From: Trichuris trichiura
Lineage: Eukaryota; Nematoda; Enoplea; Trichinellida; Trichuridae
DNA length: 64,000 bases
Assembly (NCBI GenBank): GCA_037903355.1
Contig: JBAJFE010000039.1
Location: 372,001 to 436,000 of the forward strand
Reading direction: 5' to 3'
A program made the translations under genes and the position numbers. The notes under the pieces were generated by a model. That model had not been told where the DNA came from. It saw only the letters and a list, made by a program, of their open reading frames with translations, and did not search any database. Below are positions 10,170 through 22,269 of the stretch, piece after piece; position 1 is the stretch's first letter, and every line of letters begins with the position of its first letter.

Positions 10170-13000
10170 TACTTTTTGTTGCCTTAGACGAGAATAAGGA
10201 AATGTAAAACATTAGCGAAGAAGAGATCTGTATTCCTGCTAACAACAGTGGAAATTTGGATAAGAGCATGGTTCAGGCGCTTAAAAGAGTTCACTTTTTG
10301 CATTGTCGTCAATCACCTTATGTTAATGTTGAGTCGATTGTTGGTGATGTTTGGATATCAAATTATTCATACGACGTCAAGCCCAACCATTGGTGTGAGG
10401 CTTGAATTAAGATTTATGCTCTCTGGTAGGTTTTGTATGTAGTATTTTAATTTTTTCCCGTCTCAGGTTCTACTTAGTCTTGGCATGACTGAAGTTATTT
10501 GGTGGTGAGTTATTTGGTGCGACTTTTGGCAGAAGTGTTTACCATGCAATCGGTGAAAGGAATCCAGCAATGTACGCTTAAAAAGAGAAGGGTGAGCGAA
10601 TCCTCATAACTAAAAGAGTCGACTTGAAAGTACAGTCACGAACTGCTGTTTTACTTAAGTACTTTTTTTTGCAAGTTGTTCTTTAATCAACCTGACATAT
10701 TCAACGCTACTTGTATCGGATGCAATCATATTCACACAATGCAGGAGTTGTGCGGCATTAAGGCTGCTGCGATTTCCACTGTTCAGTTTTCTCTTTTGCA
10801 GAATGCTTCGAAAGCAACGAGAGACCAATTATTCCTATTAAGGAAATGAAGTTTGTTTTTGCCCATTACAGTATAGGTGTTGATTAAGACATCTGTCTCC
10901 AATTATTGATTATATAATCCGTACCGGCATGTATCAACAGTTTAACAGAACTTAAATGTACACCTCGACATCTCTGTTACAAGAAATGGCACTTGAAACC
11001 ACTATAGCATTCACGAAAGACGCAATACTCAAAAGTATTTCGAAGTGCACCTCTGTAGCAGCCATTGTTTAAAATTATGCATTATGGATATTGAAGAGTT
11101 TTTAAATACGCCTTCACCAGGAGTGGTCATTTTTCGATTGCCTCAAATTGGTACTGGATGCTTTGATATTCTGTATCTTTCGCATTAGACAGTGTTGGAA
11201 TCTTAATATGAACCTGTTGATAGCAACGTTTGTGGGCCTGATCGAATTGATCAGATGTTATTTATAGAGAACAGCGTTACCTGTTTAGCAGTACTATTTG
11301 ACACTACAGTCCACTTACTAAACTCTCATTGCGTGGAAGACAAAGAAAATGGACGCGTCGCCTATGGATGAATATTTTCCCAAATCACTATTACGATGAC
11401 GACACTACTTTTTTTCCCTTTTTAGTCTTTGTCGATTTTTTGTTTTATAACTCCGTCCAAGTTGCCTGCATAGCTTTCGGGGCGAAAACAAACCCGCAAC
11501 CGTCAGCTGAAAGCTACTTTTAAGTGCTGCAACATTCGGATCAAGCTGAAAAGAAAAACAGTGGAACGTTTGTGTACGTTTAAAGCCGTAAAGGTGACTG
11601 TCGTTCTCCTGTATGAGTGGAATGGCGAAACTATACAGCTTAGTAAGAGTTCTGTAGTGTTCAGGCACTGATTACGCGGAAGGGATACCAAGAATTGAAC
11701 AAGTCGTAGAATGAAAAAAATATGGAATCGCTTCTCGAATGTTGGTGAGAAGGCTGATGAGTGAGCAGTCGTTGAAAACATGAAATAACAGTTTTGCAGC
11801 TAAATGAATCCTCAACTTTGCTACGTTAAATATTTTTAAATCTGAAAATACGGTCAGGTTGTCCATAGCTGAACCTGCGTACTTTTCTTATCGGTATTTG
11901 ATTTTGGTCGCGGTGCATATAGACGAAGAATCGGTAATTCAACGCAAGCTGTCCCATTTCGTATCAAGGTAAGATTGACATTGATAAATGCTGTGCTTCA
12001 TCCAAGGCTTCGTACGAAATTATTTAGGTAGTAGTCTCGTAGTAGTTAATACTCCGTCTTTCGACCATTGCTAAGTTCTTGCGTAACGTTTCAGCTGAAG
12101 AGGCTCGTGGAATTGTTTTTACGATAGTTCTCGTTCTAACTTTCATGAATGTCGCCGAGTTTGCCTGTTTTGTTTAAAGATTTTAAACTTGTCAAACCTT
12201 GTAAAAAGATTGTAATTTTTTTCTTTTCTTCGTCTAAGACATTGCAATTTTGTGGTTCATGTTTTCGTCGGGCTGATCCATAACTCTCTATAGAACAACT
12301 ATAACAGTATAAGTACTTACTGCGTAATTGAAGTACGGAATCTCGATTCCATGGAAACTTACATGAAGCGAAGTTTTCAAGAGGGCAAAGTTCCCGTTTT
12401 CAGCGCAAAATAAGTGAAATTTCTTCATTGCTGTTAGGAACTAACCTAGCTTACTATTATTAGCCGAAAACTGTTCTGATTTTTGTCTTCATGGTAAAGT
12501 TGTTCTTCTTGTTGTACTTACGTGTTTAGTTGCTGAAGAAGTACTACTCTTCCTTGAATAGCGCAAAGTAGAATACTTAGGCGCACACGTTGGCTATGGC
12601 GGCGTCTCCTTCCGGTGGCATTCGTTTTATTGGTTTTCTTTTCTGGGCTTTCAAGCTTACACATCTGTCTTCAGCGACAGTGTTGATAGAAATGATTGCA
12701 ACAGGGTGACTTTCCGTCATGAGTATCGCTGAACACGAACGGAGAGTACGCCACAAAGCTCCGGAAAACGCTTTAATGAAAGGTTGCTACCTTTGTAAAA
12801 CTCTATAATGGAAACATACGAATCCCTTACAAGTTACGACGCATTTACCCAGAAGTCAGACAATTTCATCATGATCCCATCTTGCGCCCAGGTAGCACTG
12901 CGACAAACTGAATGAAAAATTTCATCCCGACGGATACAATTGGATACGTGCGCTAACCTTTCAGTGGAGGTACAAAATCACAGCGCCGAGCTGTTTTCGC
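10170..13000. other. No confirmed gene; one exon candidate at about 11880-11968
   Basis: A stretch ending at 11968 before GTAAGA is open in two frames (one reading FDFGRGAYRRRIGNSTQ, the other with DEESVIQRKLSHF), and an acceptor (AACGTTTCAG) follows at 12094. Neither product is recognised. The remainder shows nothing I can support. Confidence 0.25.
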
Positions 13001-13416
13001 GTTAAAGTAAGCTTCCGCCAAACTAAATCTAAAAACGTTGGGACGCGAAGCCATGAAATTTCGCTGCAAAGGTGATTTCGCATCAAAACGAGGCGACCTC
13101 AAACTTTTTGCGGCGTAAACCTTGACAGGAAGCTTATCTCTGCGTCAAAATGATCAGTTGTCAAAACAAAGCTGGCGTCAAACTTTTCGGCTGAGGTCCC
13201 TCTACAGGCGAAGTCAAATTATCCCTCCGTCAAAATGGGCTCGCGTCGAATAAGTTGCGCGTCAAATATTTAGCGTGGTACATTTTGACGCGAAGCATCG
13301 CGTCAAAATGTTCACGTGGCAAAACGAGGCTTGCGTGAAACTTTCTCCCTGGTTCATCTTGACGCGAAGTCAAAATATCCCTACGTCAAAATAGGCTCGC
13401 GTCGTCAAGTTATAGG
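13000..13416. repeat. GTCAAA-word zone, left flank of the 450-bp array
   Basis: The word (G)CGTCAAA(A) or close variants recurs a dozen times in about 350 bp (for example GCGTCAAAATGATC, GGCGTCAAACTTTTC, CCGTCAAAATGGG), often with GCGAAG or CTCGC next to it. It behaves like a decayed short-period tandem repeat. A similar but shorter zone closes the array at 16420-16650. Confidence 0.6.
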
Positions 13417-16400
13417 TTTGGTTTGTCGCGCTGTTCGGCGAGAACCGTTCTTGTATGCCTTGGGCGCGCAGGGACGAAGTAGTTTACGTAGCGAGTATTA
13501 TGTTCCTGTGCTTATGGAGAGCAAGATTCGGATTTTTCGTGGATCGCTTGAGCAACGGGATGTTGGAAATATGAAAAAATTATCTTTTTTATTCTTCATA
13601 CAGTAATTGAAGGAAAAGCAGGTAGAAATATTTTCAAAAATCATCGCCAGCCGTCCGATGCGCGCCGGAGAAGTACTTTATCTCCGAGACGGCTACAGGA
13701 GAGCTAAAACGTTTCTCCTGAATGGGAAACGAAAGGCCCAGCGAGAGCGGTGTGCTTTTCAGAGCGATCGCTTTCCCTTTCGATGCGATATGGAAAGTAG
13801 CGCTAGAAACATAATCCTGCAATGTTCTAGCTTTTAGACAGCTGTGTTGGTTCCCCTACGAGTCCTCGACCCCATTATATCTCTTGATCGTCTAAAGTTG
13901 CTCTTCTAAAGCCTGTAGGCACCTAGAAGACGTAGTTTAACTGGCGAATAGTATACGCCTATAGTTAAACGGAGCCAAATTCCTAGTTTTCAGAGGTCGA
14001 GTAATGAACGGAAAACCGAAAGTATGAAAAACTTCTCTTTTTACATTTTCGCACAGTAGATGAACGAAAAGCAGGTAGCGGTAGTTTCAAAAATAATCAC
14101 AGGCCGTCCCCTGCGCGTTGGAGAAATCTTTTGTCGGCGGGACGGCTACAGTGGATCTGTAATAATCCTGCGGAATCGGAACGGAAGTGCCGACCGGGAA
14201 CGAGGCTGTTTTTCTGCGCGATCGTTTCATTTGAAACCAAACAGAGAGCAGCGGGCAGAAAAGTATTCCTGCATCATTCCTTTTTTTTAATAGCTACGTT
14301 GGGTCGCGTAGGAACTTTGGAAGCTATAAGTTTCGTTTGTTCTCCTAACTGTGTTCGACGCAAGCCGCTCTTCTATACATGAAGCGCGCATGGTGGAAGT
14401 ACTTTAGCTAGCGAATATTATGCCGCTATACTCATGGAGAGCAATGTTAAGATTTCTCGTCGCTCGTCTGGACAATCCGCGGCCGAAAATAAGAAATACT
14501 TCTGTTTTTACATTCTTCATACAGTAGCTGAACGAAACGCAGGTAACAATATTTTCAACAATACTCCCAGAATGTCCGCTGCGCGCCGGATAACTCTTTC
14601 GTCCGTGAAAGGACCGTAGAAGCGCTGTGATGCTCTTGCGGAGTGGGAACGGAAGCACCAAGGGTAACTTATTCTGTTTTTGCTCGCGATCCCATCATCC
14701 GAACCGAAACGGAAAGTGGCTGCAGAAACCAAATCCTGCACCGTACTAGCTTTTATAGAGCTGTGTTGAGCCGCGTACGAGTTTTAGAAGCTGTTAGACC
14801 TCCTGATGGCGGTGTTTGACTGAAGTCGTTCTTCTATGCCCTGGGGGCACGTTAATGAAGTAGTTTAACTGACGAATGTTATGCTCGTATGCCTACGCAG
14901 AGCCATATTCCTGTTTTTTGGAGCTCGTCTGTGCAAAGGGAAATCGGAAATATGAAAAAATTATCTTTTTACATGAGGCGTGCAGTTGATGAACGAAAAG
15001 CAGGTACCAGTATTTTCAAAAATACTAATTAGCCGTCGCATGCGCGCCGGAAAAGTTTTTTGTAAGCGATAGGGCTGTAGTAGCGCTGTAGTTTTCCTGC
15101 AGAGTGGGATTTGATACGCGGACCGATAGGGATCCTGTTCTTCTGCGCGATGGCCTCCTTTGAAACGAAATCGAAAGGAGTGCTCAAAAACGTGTTCGGT
15201 GCATCCTCCTTGCTGTTAGATGGATGCTCTGGGTCGGATAGAGACTTTGGAAGCTGTAAGTTTCGTTTGTCGCGGTGTTCGATGAAAGGCGCTCTTCTAT
15301 ACACCCGCCGCGCATGGACGAAGAACTTAACATAGCGAGTATTATGTTCCTATACTGATGCAGAGCAGCATTCGGATTTTTTGAGCCACGGGAGGCTAGA
15401 AATAAGAAAAATTACGTTCTTCGTACAGTAGATGAACGAAAAGCACATAAAACATTTTTCAAAAATACTCATAGCCCTTCCTTTGCGCGCCCGACTAGTG
15501 CTTTGTGTGCCAGAGCGCTTCAGTAGCGCAGTATCGGTTCTTTGTTATGGGAACGGAAACACCGAACTATAATGGCCCCGTTTTTCTGCGCGATGGCTTC
15601 ATTTGAATCCATATCTAACGCAGTCGGCATAAACGTATTCCTGCATTACTCTGGCTTCTGCAAGGTATAAGTTTAGGTTGTGGCAGTGTTCGACCAAAAC
15701 CGCTCTTGTGTAGCCTGGGCGCGCACGGACAAAGTAGTTTAAGTAGGGAGTATCATAGGCCCATACTTATATAGAGCATAGTTCGGATTTTTCCAAGATC
15801 GTTTGGGCTACGGGATGCTGGCGATATGAAAACATTCTGGTTCTACATTTTTCGTACAGTAGGTTAACGATAAGAAGGGAGTAGTGTTTTCGAAAATAGT
15901 CACTAGCCGTGTAACGCTCGCAGGAGAACGGTTTTACTTTTCAGACGGCTACAGACGCTCTAAAACGCTTCTGCGAAAAAGATAAGGAAAGGCCGAGCGA
16001 CGACGAAGCAGTTTTTTGCGTCATCGCTTCATCCGAAACGAAATGGAAAGTTGCAGGCACAATCGTATTCCTTAATGCAGATGGCTCTGCTGCCCCGCCA
16101 TGGAGCTTTAGAATCTGCAGATTGTCTTGATTGTGGTGTTCCAATGGAGCCGCACTTGTATATTCTGAGGGGCGCATGCGGGAACTTTTAACTAACTGAT
16201 ATAGTGCCCTTATACTTACGGTTAGCGTCATTCCGATTTTTCAGTGCTCGTACGAGCAACGGACAGCTGGAAATATGATAAAATGCTAGTTTTTGGATAC
16301 ATGGTACAGTAGGTAAAAGAAAAGCAGGTACCACTAATTTCAAAAATACTGATGAGGCTTCCGGAGCGCGTGGACAAGTTCTTTGTCTGCGAGGGGGCTT

Positions 16401-16420
16401 CCGGAGGCCGCGTGAAACCG
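13417..16420. repeat. Tandem array of a ~450-bp unit, seven copies
   Basis: The anchor TATGAAAAA...TTCTTCATACAGTAGATGAACGAAAAGCAGGTA recurs at about 13571, 14024, 14490, 14951, 15402, 15826 and 16274 (spacing 424-466 bp). It is followed each time by TTTTCAAAAAT..., a GCGCGCCGGA-like box, a GGAACGGAA box and a CTGCG CGAT box. Copies are well diverged, so the array is old. Short open frames appear in several units but differ between copies, so I do not call genes. Confidence 0.8.
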
Positions 16421-16650
16421 TTTCGCGTCAGAAGAAAGTGCGCCAAATAGGCACGTGACGTCTTTTCACTTTTGCGTCAAAAGAAGGCACGTCAAACTGA
16501 GACGTCATATTTTAACTCTGCGTAAATTTGTTTCATTTGGAAAAAAAGGTGTGTTTAGGTTAATTAGAAAGGGTGTATGTTGACTGCAGCTGAATGTAAG
16601 ATTTGCGTCAAACGAAGGCGAGTCAGTCTGACTTGAAAGGCTATTTCGTC
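16421..16650. repeat. GTCAAA-word zone, right flank of the 450-bp array
   Basis: Again rich in GCGTCAAA, GCGTCAGAAGAAAG and CACGTCAAACTGAGACGTC type words, matching the zone at 13000-13416 and bracketing the array. Confidence 0.5.
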
Positions 16651-16864
16651 GTCGTCGGGATAATGTTATGTATTTGCAGTTAAACGTGAAAAGTAACGCA
16701 TGTAAACGGTACGTCGTGGATTAATTATAGAAGAGAATGATAGATTTGTTGCACATTTAGATTTGAAGAAATTGTTTTCAGAAGTGTGGGTATTGCGAAT
16801 TGTTTTCCAGTTTCAAAAGCGATCATCGTTTAAGCTCTTTTTAAACTGGTTGAGCTTGGCGGGG

Positions 16865-17165
16865 TATAAAAGGTAGGGGTATAGAAGCAAACAGTTACAG
16901 CGATGGAAGAAGAAAGCCGTAGAAACCAGGATTATGTAAAAGACGGAAAGGAAGCCCAGAAGACACCATGAGCTAAGAAAGAAGAATAGAAGAAATGAAA
17001 CGACGAAAAAATATTAAACAAGAAAGAAAGGAATAAGGTAGAAAAATGCGAACGAAGAGAAAGAAAAAGAAGTAACAAAAGCTGAGGAAGAAAAGAGAAA
17101 AGTTCGTGAGGGAAGAGGAAGGAAGAAAACGTTAGAAAAGAAGGAAGAAAAGATTATCGAAGACA
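16865..17165 (+). promoter_or_regulatory. TATA core promoter followed by purine-rich tract
   Basis: TATAAAA at 16865-16871, an initiator-like ACAGTTA about 27 nt downstream (16891-16897) and an ATG at 16903 form a compact core promoter. The frame from that ATG (MEEESRRNQDYVKDGK) stops after 23 codons, but the following ~200 bases stay strongly purine-rich and read as Lys/Glu/Arg runs in shifting frames, as expected of a decayed gene for a charged protein. Confidence 0.4.
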
Positions 17166-18390
17166 ATTTTGTGCCAGCATAGAGCATACCGTCCTACACG
17201 GAAACTTCAACGGGTTTAAACAGAGTTTAAACGATGGCCAAATCAAAAAGTGGAAAATAATTGACATTTCAACAAACTTTCACCAGTTAATTCCCACCTA
17301 CAATGGATAGCTGTGAATATAAATCCTTTACGATAGAAACTCTTAAACCGTGATTCTATTTTATTGTGAATATAACGTTTCCGTAATAGCACAACCTATA
17401 TTCAGACATGTAATTATTGTTACTAATATTTTCTTATTAAGTTGAGATTTAAGGTTTATTGCACCCTGTCGAAGGTCCTTTGAATCAGCGTTAATGACGA
17501 GCAACTATCCGCCCTGAAAGCTCTACTTGGTAAGAAAAGATGAGAAAACAATACGTCGTATCTTTTCGTATAGTGCAATAATGGAGTAATACTCGCAGTT
17601 ATTTGGAAGTGTTTCATGTGCAATGTAGTTTGCCCGGAAAAACCAGCCTAAATTTGTTTTTCTTTTTCAATGACGATTGATATTTGCCAGTGAAACGGAC
17701 CGCTCACAAAATCTACTGCAACTTTGTGATTCATGTTCCTACGGATAATAGGTAACGTATAGCCAACATGAAAACGGAAACACCCGTGTAACTGAATAAT
17801 TCAGTTTCCCATTAAAGATGGAGCATCAAAAAGCAAATTTGTTTTACGAACAAAGCCTCTTTCAATTCTTTTATCAGTTGCTATGTATTTTAAGGTTGTA
17901 AAATCCCGTATGCACTGCAGTCAGTCTCTGTTTATCACACTTTTCTACACTTTTTTAGAGTAACTTTGAAGTACTGTAGATTCTAATTGACGGAAAAGAG
18001 TATTATTTTTTTTTTGCTGATAAACTTATCCTTCTTTTACTTTTCCTATCGCTTACTGAAGAAATTACACAACTTTTAAGTGAACGTTATCAGACTAAGC
18101 ATTTAATAATTCGTTAAAATCATATCTTTTAAGGAATAATCATATTTCAAAACGTTCTTTGCTCCCAATGTTTATACAATCAGAGTAAATATCATTCTAA
18201 CTGAGTAAATACGATCGTTCTTCAAGGTCAACGAAATAGGTTATCAGTTCATTATATCAGCCAGAGGGAAGAAATTGTTGGAGCATTTGTTTGCTTTAAT
18301 CGTATAGTAGTCAGTGCTAATGTTTGCACTTGTAAGATGTAGCTTAACCTCTTATACGCTGAAACGATAAAATTCTATACTTACAAGCAA
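17166..18390. other. No gene seen
   Basis: AT-rich sequence without exon, repeat or RNA signal that I can support. Confidence 0.4.
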
Positions 18391-18789
18391 TGTGTCAATA
18401 GTAAGTGGGTTATTGAAACGACCTTTTATCAGGTCAATCAGTGATTTGCATACCACTAAAGTATTGTGGCCGACACTCAGACGCTCAAAATCAGTGTTCG
18501 CTCGTTCCGACTTGCAGAGCAGTTGCTCCTATGCGACTACTGCTGATCGCTGCTCGTTTATTCCAGTGGGAAATGCTGCCGGTTGGAGGATCTGTTTGGA
18601 AAAGACGAATCGCTGGACAGGACGACAGGATGACGGTGCCATATGGAAATGATCGACAGAAATGAAGAATTGCTCAAATGATGATGGACAAACCAGTTCA
18701 ATGTTGGAATGAAGATGGTGAGTCTTTTAGTCTGAAACACCTTTTATTTTTTCAACTTTTAGAATCTCGCTGACGGCTAATTAAAAGGA

Positions 18790-19180
18790 AATGACCATTC
18801 GAAATTCGTGAAAAGAGAGCAGAGAAAATTGTCCAAACAGCAGATCGTAAACTCGACCAAAAAAGAGGACGAAAAGAAGGAAAGGACGACAGCTCAAAAC
18901 GGGACGACAATTTCAAACCGAGAGGACCATTCGAAATTCGTGAAGAGGATCGAGCAGAAAAAATTTTCCGGACAGCCCATCGTCCAATCGACCACAAACG
19001 AGGACGAAAAAAAGGAAAGGAGGAGCAGTCAAAACTGGACAACAATTTCAAAACGGAGGACGAGTCAAAGACGCTTGACAGTTCAATTGTACTATTTTTT
19101 GAAGTAAGAAATTTGTCGTTTTCTGCTTATGTTGATTTTTGCAATTTTTTAGGTCGAAAAAAGAAAACAGCTGAAGAAAA
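18790..19180 (+). CDS. Lys/Glu-rich repeat reading frame, possible exon pair
   Basis: An open frame of over 100 codons contains two copies of a 132-bp (44-codon) tandem repeat, starting at GACCATTCGAAATTCGTG at 18793 and again at 18925. Each copy encodes DHSKFVKR, then a Lys/Gln segment, EDEKKER and TTIS. Because 132 is a multiple of three, both copies are in the same frame. The frame reaches a GTAAGA donor at 19104 and a TTTTTTAG acceptor at 19152 (49-bp intron); joining them adds SKKENS and a stop. A second short intron-like stretch (GTGAGT to CTTTTAG) lies just upstream at 18718-18763. There is no ATG at the front of the frame and no family match, so it may be an internal exon or non-coding repeat. 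Confidence 0.35.
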
Positions 19181-20030
19181 CACGATATTTTGCGTCGCTA
19201 TTTGTCCGTCTGATCAATCCGTTAAAATGTCAAACGACCAAATATTGTCATACCTGTGGCAGAGAGGACTCGCTCGTTTGGTATTGTCTGTCTTCTGCTG
19301 ATGTCAAGTGGCAATAAATTTTTTAGAGTCGACCAATGTCCGTCTGTTTCCTAAGCGCATTTCAAAGACGAAGACATTTCTGTGGACAAGAAATGGACTG
19401 GTCTTCAACTTCAACACGTATTGCTGAGATTTTTCTCAGCAAGTCAATTCATTCTTTCATCATCTCTGACGGAGCAGATGATATCCTGGTGTTGGGTATG
19501 AATCTCTCTGTTTTATGATGTGATCTTTTCACATCGCGAATTTTTTGTCATACTTCGCTCTTCAGCATCGTCTCCTGTTCGAAGACATGGTCTGGAATCA
19601 TGTTATGGATCGCGCTCTCAGCTGATCGCGTCTCGTGATCATCATTCTCTCATTCTCATCATCATTATTCTCATATTCTCTTCTCATATCGTCTCTCCTC
19701 TGAGCAGATGAGGTGTTTCTCTCATCATGTTCAGTTCTTTTCACTCAGTCTTTCATTCTCAGTGTCTCTCTCCTGGTTCATTTTCTGGGAGGGGGGTTGT
19801 CTTCGGCCAGGTTCTTTCGGTCCGATTGGTGGATCCGATTCCTGGTATTAGCACGGATCGGGAATCCGCTCCTGTATTCGAGTGTATTATGCCGGCGTCC
19901 GGCCGGTTTTTTAAGTCTTTGTTTACTTAGTGGTTTTTTTGAGCAACCTTCTTCCCCCTGGTGTGATTTTTTTGATCACGTGGTTCCTTCCCCATTACCA
20001 CGTTTCGAGTGACATTTCGAGTGACAGCCT
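19181..20030. other. Low-complexity T/C-rich DNA, no gene called
   Basis: Contains TCAT/TCTC-rich simple sequence at about 19635-19750 and GGTT/GGCC-rich DNA after it. Open frames here are short and unsupported. Confidence 0.4.
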
Positions 20031-20620
20031 CTCATGCGGTTATTTCTGAGATGGATGGATGAGTCATATCCCCTCATGCGATCATTCTGACATGCAAATT
20101 TTGGGAGTACCCCGTCATGCATTGATTTTGACATGCATTTTTGGGGGTACTCCCCTTATGCAGTGATTTTGACATGCAGATTAGAGTATTTCCCCCATGC
20201 GATGATTTTGAGATGCAATTTTGAGGGTACCCTCCGCATGCGGTGATTTTGACATGCAATTTTGAGGGTACCCCCCGCATGCGATGACTTTGACATGCAA
20301 TTTTGAGGGTACCCTCCGCATGCGATGATTTTGACATGCAATTTTGAGGGTACCCCCCACATGCGATGATTTTGACATGCAATTTTGAGGATACCCTCCG
20401 CATGCGATGATTTTGACATGCAATTTTGAGGATATCCCCTCATGCTGTGATTCTGACATGCGGTTTTGAGGGTACCCTCCGCATGCGATTATTTTGACAT
20501 GATGTACAGGGGCACTCTCGCATGCGATGACTTTGACAAGCGGTTCGAGAGTACCCCTTGATGTAATGACTTCGACATGCACTTTTCAGTGATCTCCAGC
20601 ATGCAATGTGTTGGATGCTA
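20031..20620. repeat. 41-bp minisatellite, about 14 copies
   Basis: Unit CATGCGATGATTTTGACATG + CAATTTTGAGGGTACCCTCCG; consecutive CATGCG(A/G)TGA starts are 41 bp apart (for example 20237 and 20278). The central copies are nearly identical, edges decay. Each unit has GCATGC and GGTACC palindromes. Long reverse-strand frames arise because the unit lacks stops in all three reverse frames and 41 is not a multiple of three. Confidence 0.9.
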
Positions 20621-21900
20621 CTATTTGTGTGACATCCTCATGAGATGATTTTATGGACTTGCACAGTGACTCCTTTTCATGCAATGACTATGTTAGCGAT
20701 GACAATTTTCTCGCTGGATTATCATACTGTCAGCATGGTCCTTTCATGCAAGAATATTTACGCTCCTAGGAGATATACCCTCTATGTGAAGGCAACATGC
20801 CAGTGCCAGTGCCAGATCATTCATCAGCACAGGGGTTATACACTCCATGCCTATCTAACATGTAGGCTCAAATTCCAATCACACATCTAGGAATCATGCC
20901 CACTACTAGACCGCTGTACGTTATAGGACCCCATTAGATATTTTAGACCCATGGGAGCGACATTCATACTTCGCATGCAGGTATATAGGTACCACAGCAA
21001 TCGTATAGCTCCACGGCTTACAAGCAAGTGGTACAACTCCTAATCTCAGGTGTTGTACCTTTTAAGAATAGGCAACATGCGGTCCATTTCCATCAGAGAA
21101 GGTACGGTATAGTATCCCCATTTCAGAGCAGAATATGTTTCATGAAGGTCCATAGGTCCATTGGTCAGTGTGAGGATGACAGAAGGTGCCAAAATTGGTG
21201 TGGATGTCTTGTGGTTTTAAACTTTCTTTTCTTTTCAACTGCTCTGTACATTTCAAGTCCGTCGCATGTTGTCCTGTCGCGCTCGTCGTTGATCTTGATG
21301 CTTTCTTGTTGTCTTTGTGACAGTAGTCCTTCCATTCTTACGCTTGTCGCTGCTGCTTTCTTCCGCTAGCATTGCGTAATCTTGCTTGAGCTCTTCAATT
21401 CCCATTGAATTGTTTTTTAACTTTTTATCCTTTCTCAAAATAATCTCTGCTGCTCACAATTGGCCAACCGAGTTTGCATACAGTTCACATATTTTTTGTC
21501 ATCACTTTTGTTCCGACTGTGCCAAATGGGCGGTCATTTTCCGACTTTGCTTTCCTTGTAATCGCGTCCGTGACAAACGATTTGTGGATTGTGTCTTTGT
21601 GAACATATAACACCATTTGTTAACCATTGCAGATAATTTTAGCCATTGTAAACTTCGCAACTTCTACACCGTACCTCCTCTAATGGAAACCTACAAGCCC
21701 ATAACCAGAATCCAACGGTCAAACGTGAGAACAATACTATCCCATACATTTAAAATTATATACGAGCACAACGCGACACATTTAAACCTATATCATGCCA
21801 TGATGTAATACATGAGGATGTCACACAAATAGATATATGAGATCACTGTCATGCAATTAATCCATGTGTGAGACTTTAACGTTATTAACACACCCGGCAT
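20621..21900. other. No gene seen
   Basis: Unique-looking sequence. The open frames on both strands at 21028-21438 overlap and have no recognisable product. Confidence 0.35.
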
Positions 21901-22269
21901 GCAAACATCAATTCTTACCAATGGAACAGAATGTCGTGTAGGTCTTCTTATAAGTTCTGACTTTCGGCTGAAACTGGATGCCCTACCAACGTATGGATGG
22001 GCGGTTATTAGTTCAAAACGGGACAAAACTTTGCCAAGTCATCGAGAACAATGTGCACTGCTTTAGGTCAATTTTACTTTGGCATTTCACCCGAAGACCC
22101 TCCCAAAAATTCTTTATTTCATTATGCAATTCAGCATGCAAAACATAGAATGCAATAGTATCACAGTGAAATACACTACAACAACTGCAACGTTGTTTTA
22201 GCCTAAAAATAATTGATTATCTATCCGTGCAACAAAAGCAATTTTTTTGTAACAACGCAAAAGACAGCT

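Noticed and set aside
20074..20582. Three overlapping reverse-strand frames of 95-133 codons with repeated SKSSHAEG-like units
   Set aside because: They are the same 41-bp minisatellite read in shifted frames; no start, splice or signal features.
20031..20620. CRISPR-like regular array
   Set aside because: Units are contiguous with no unique spacers; this is a minisatellite in an animal genome.
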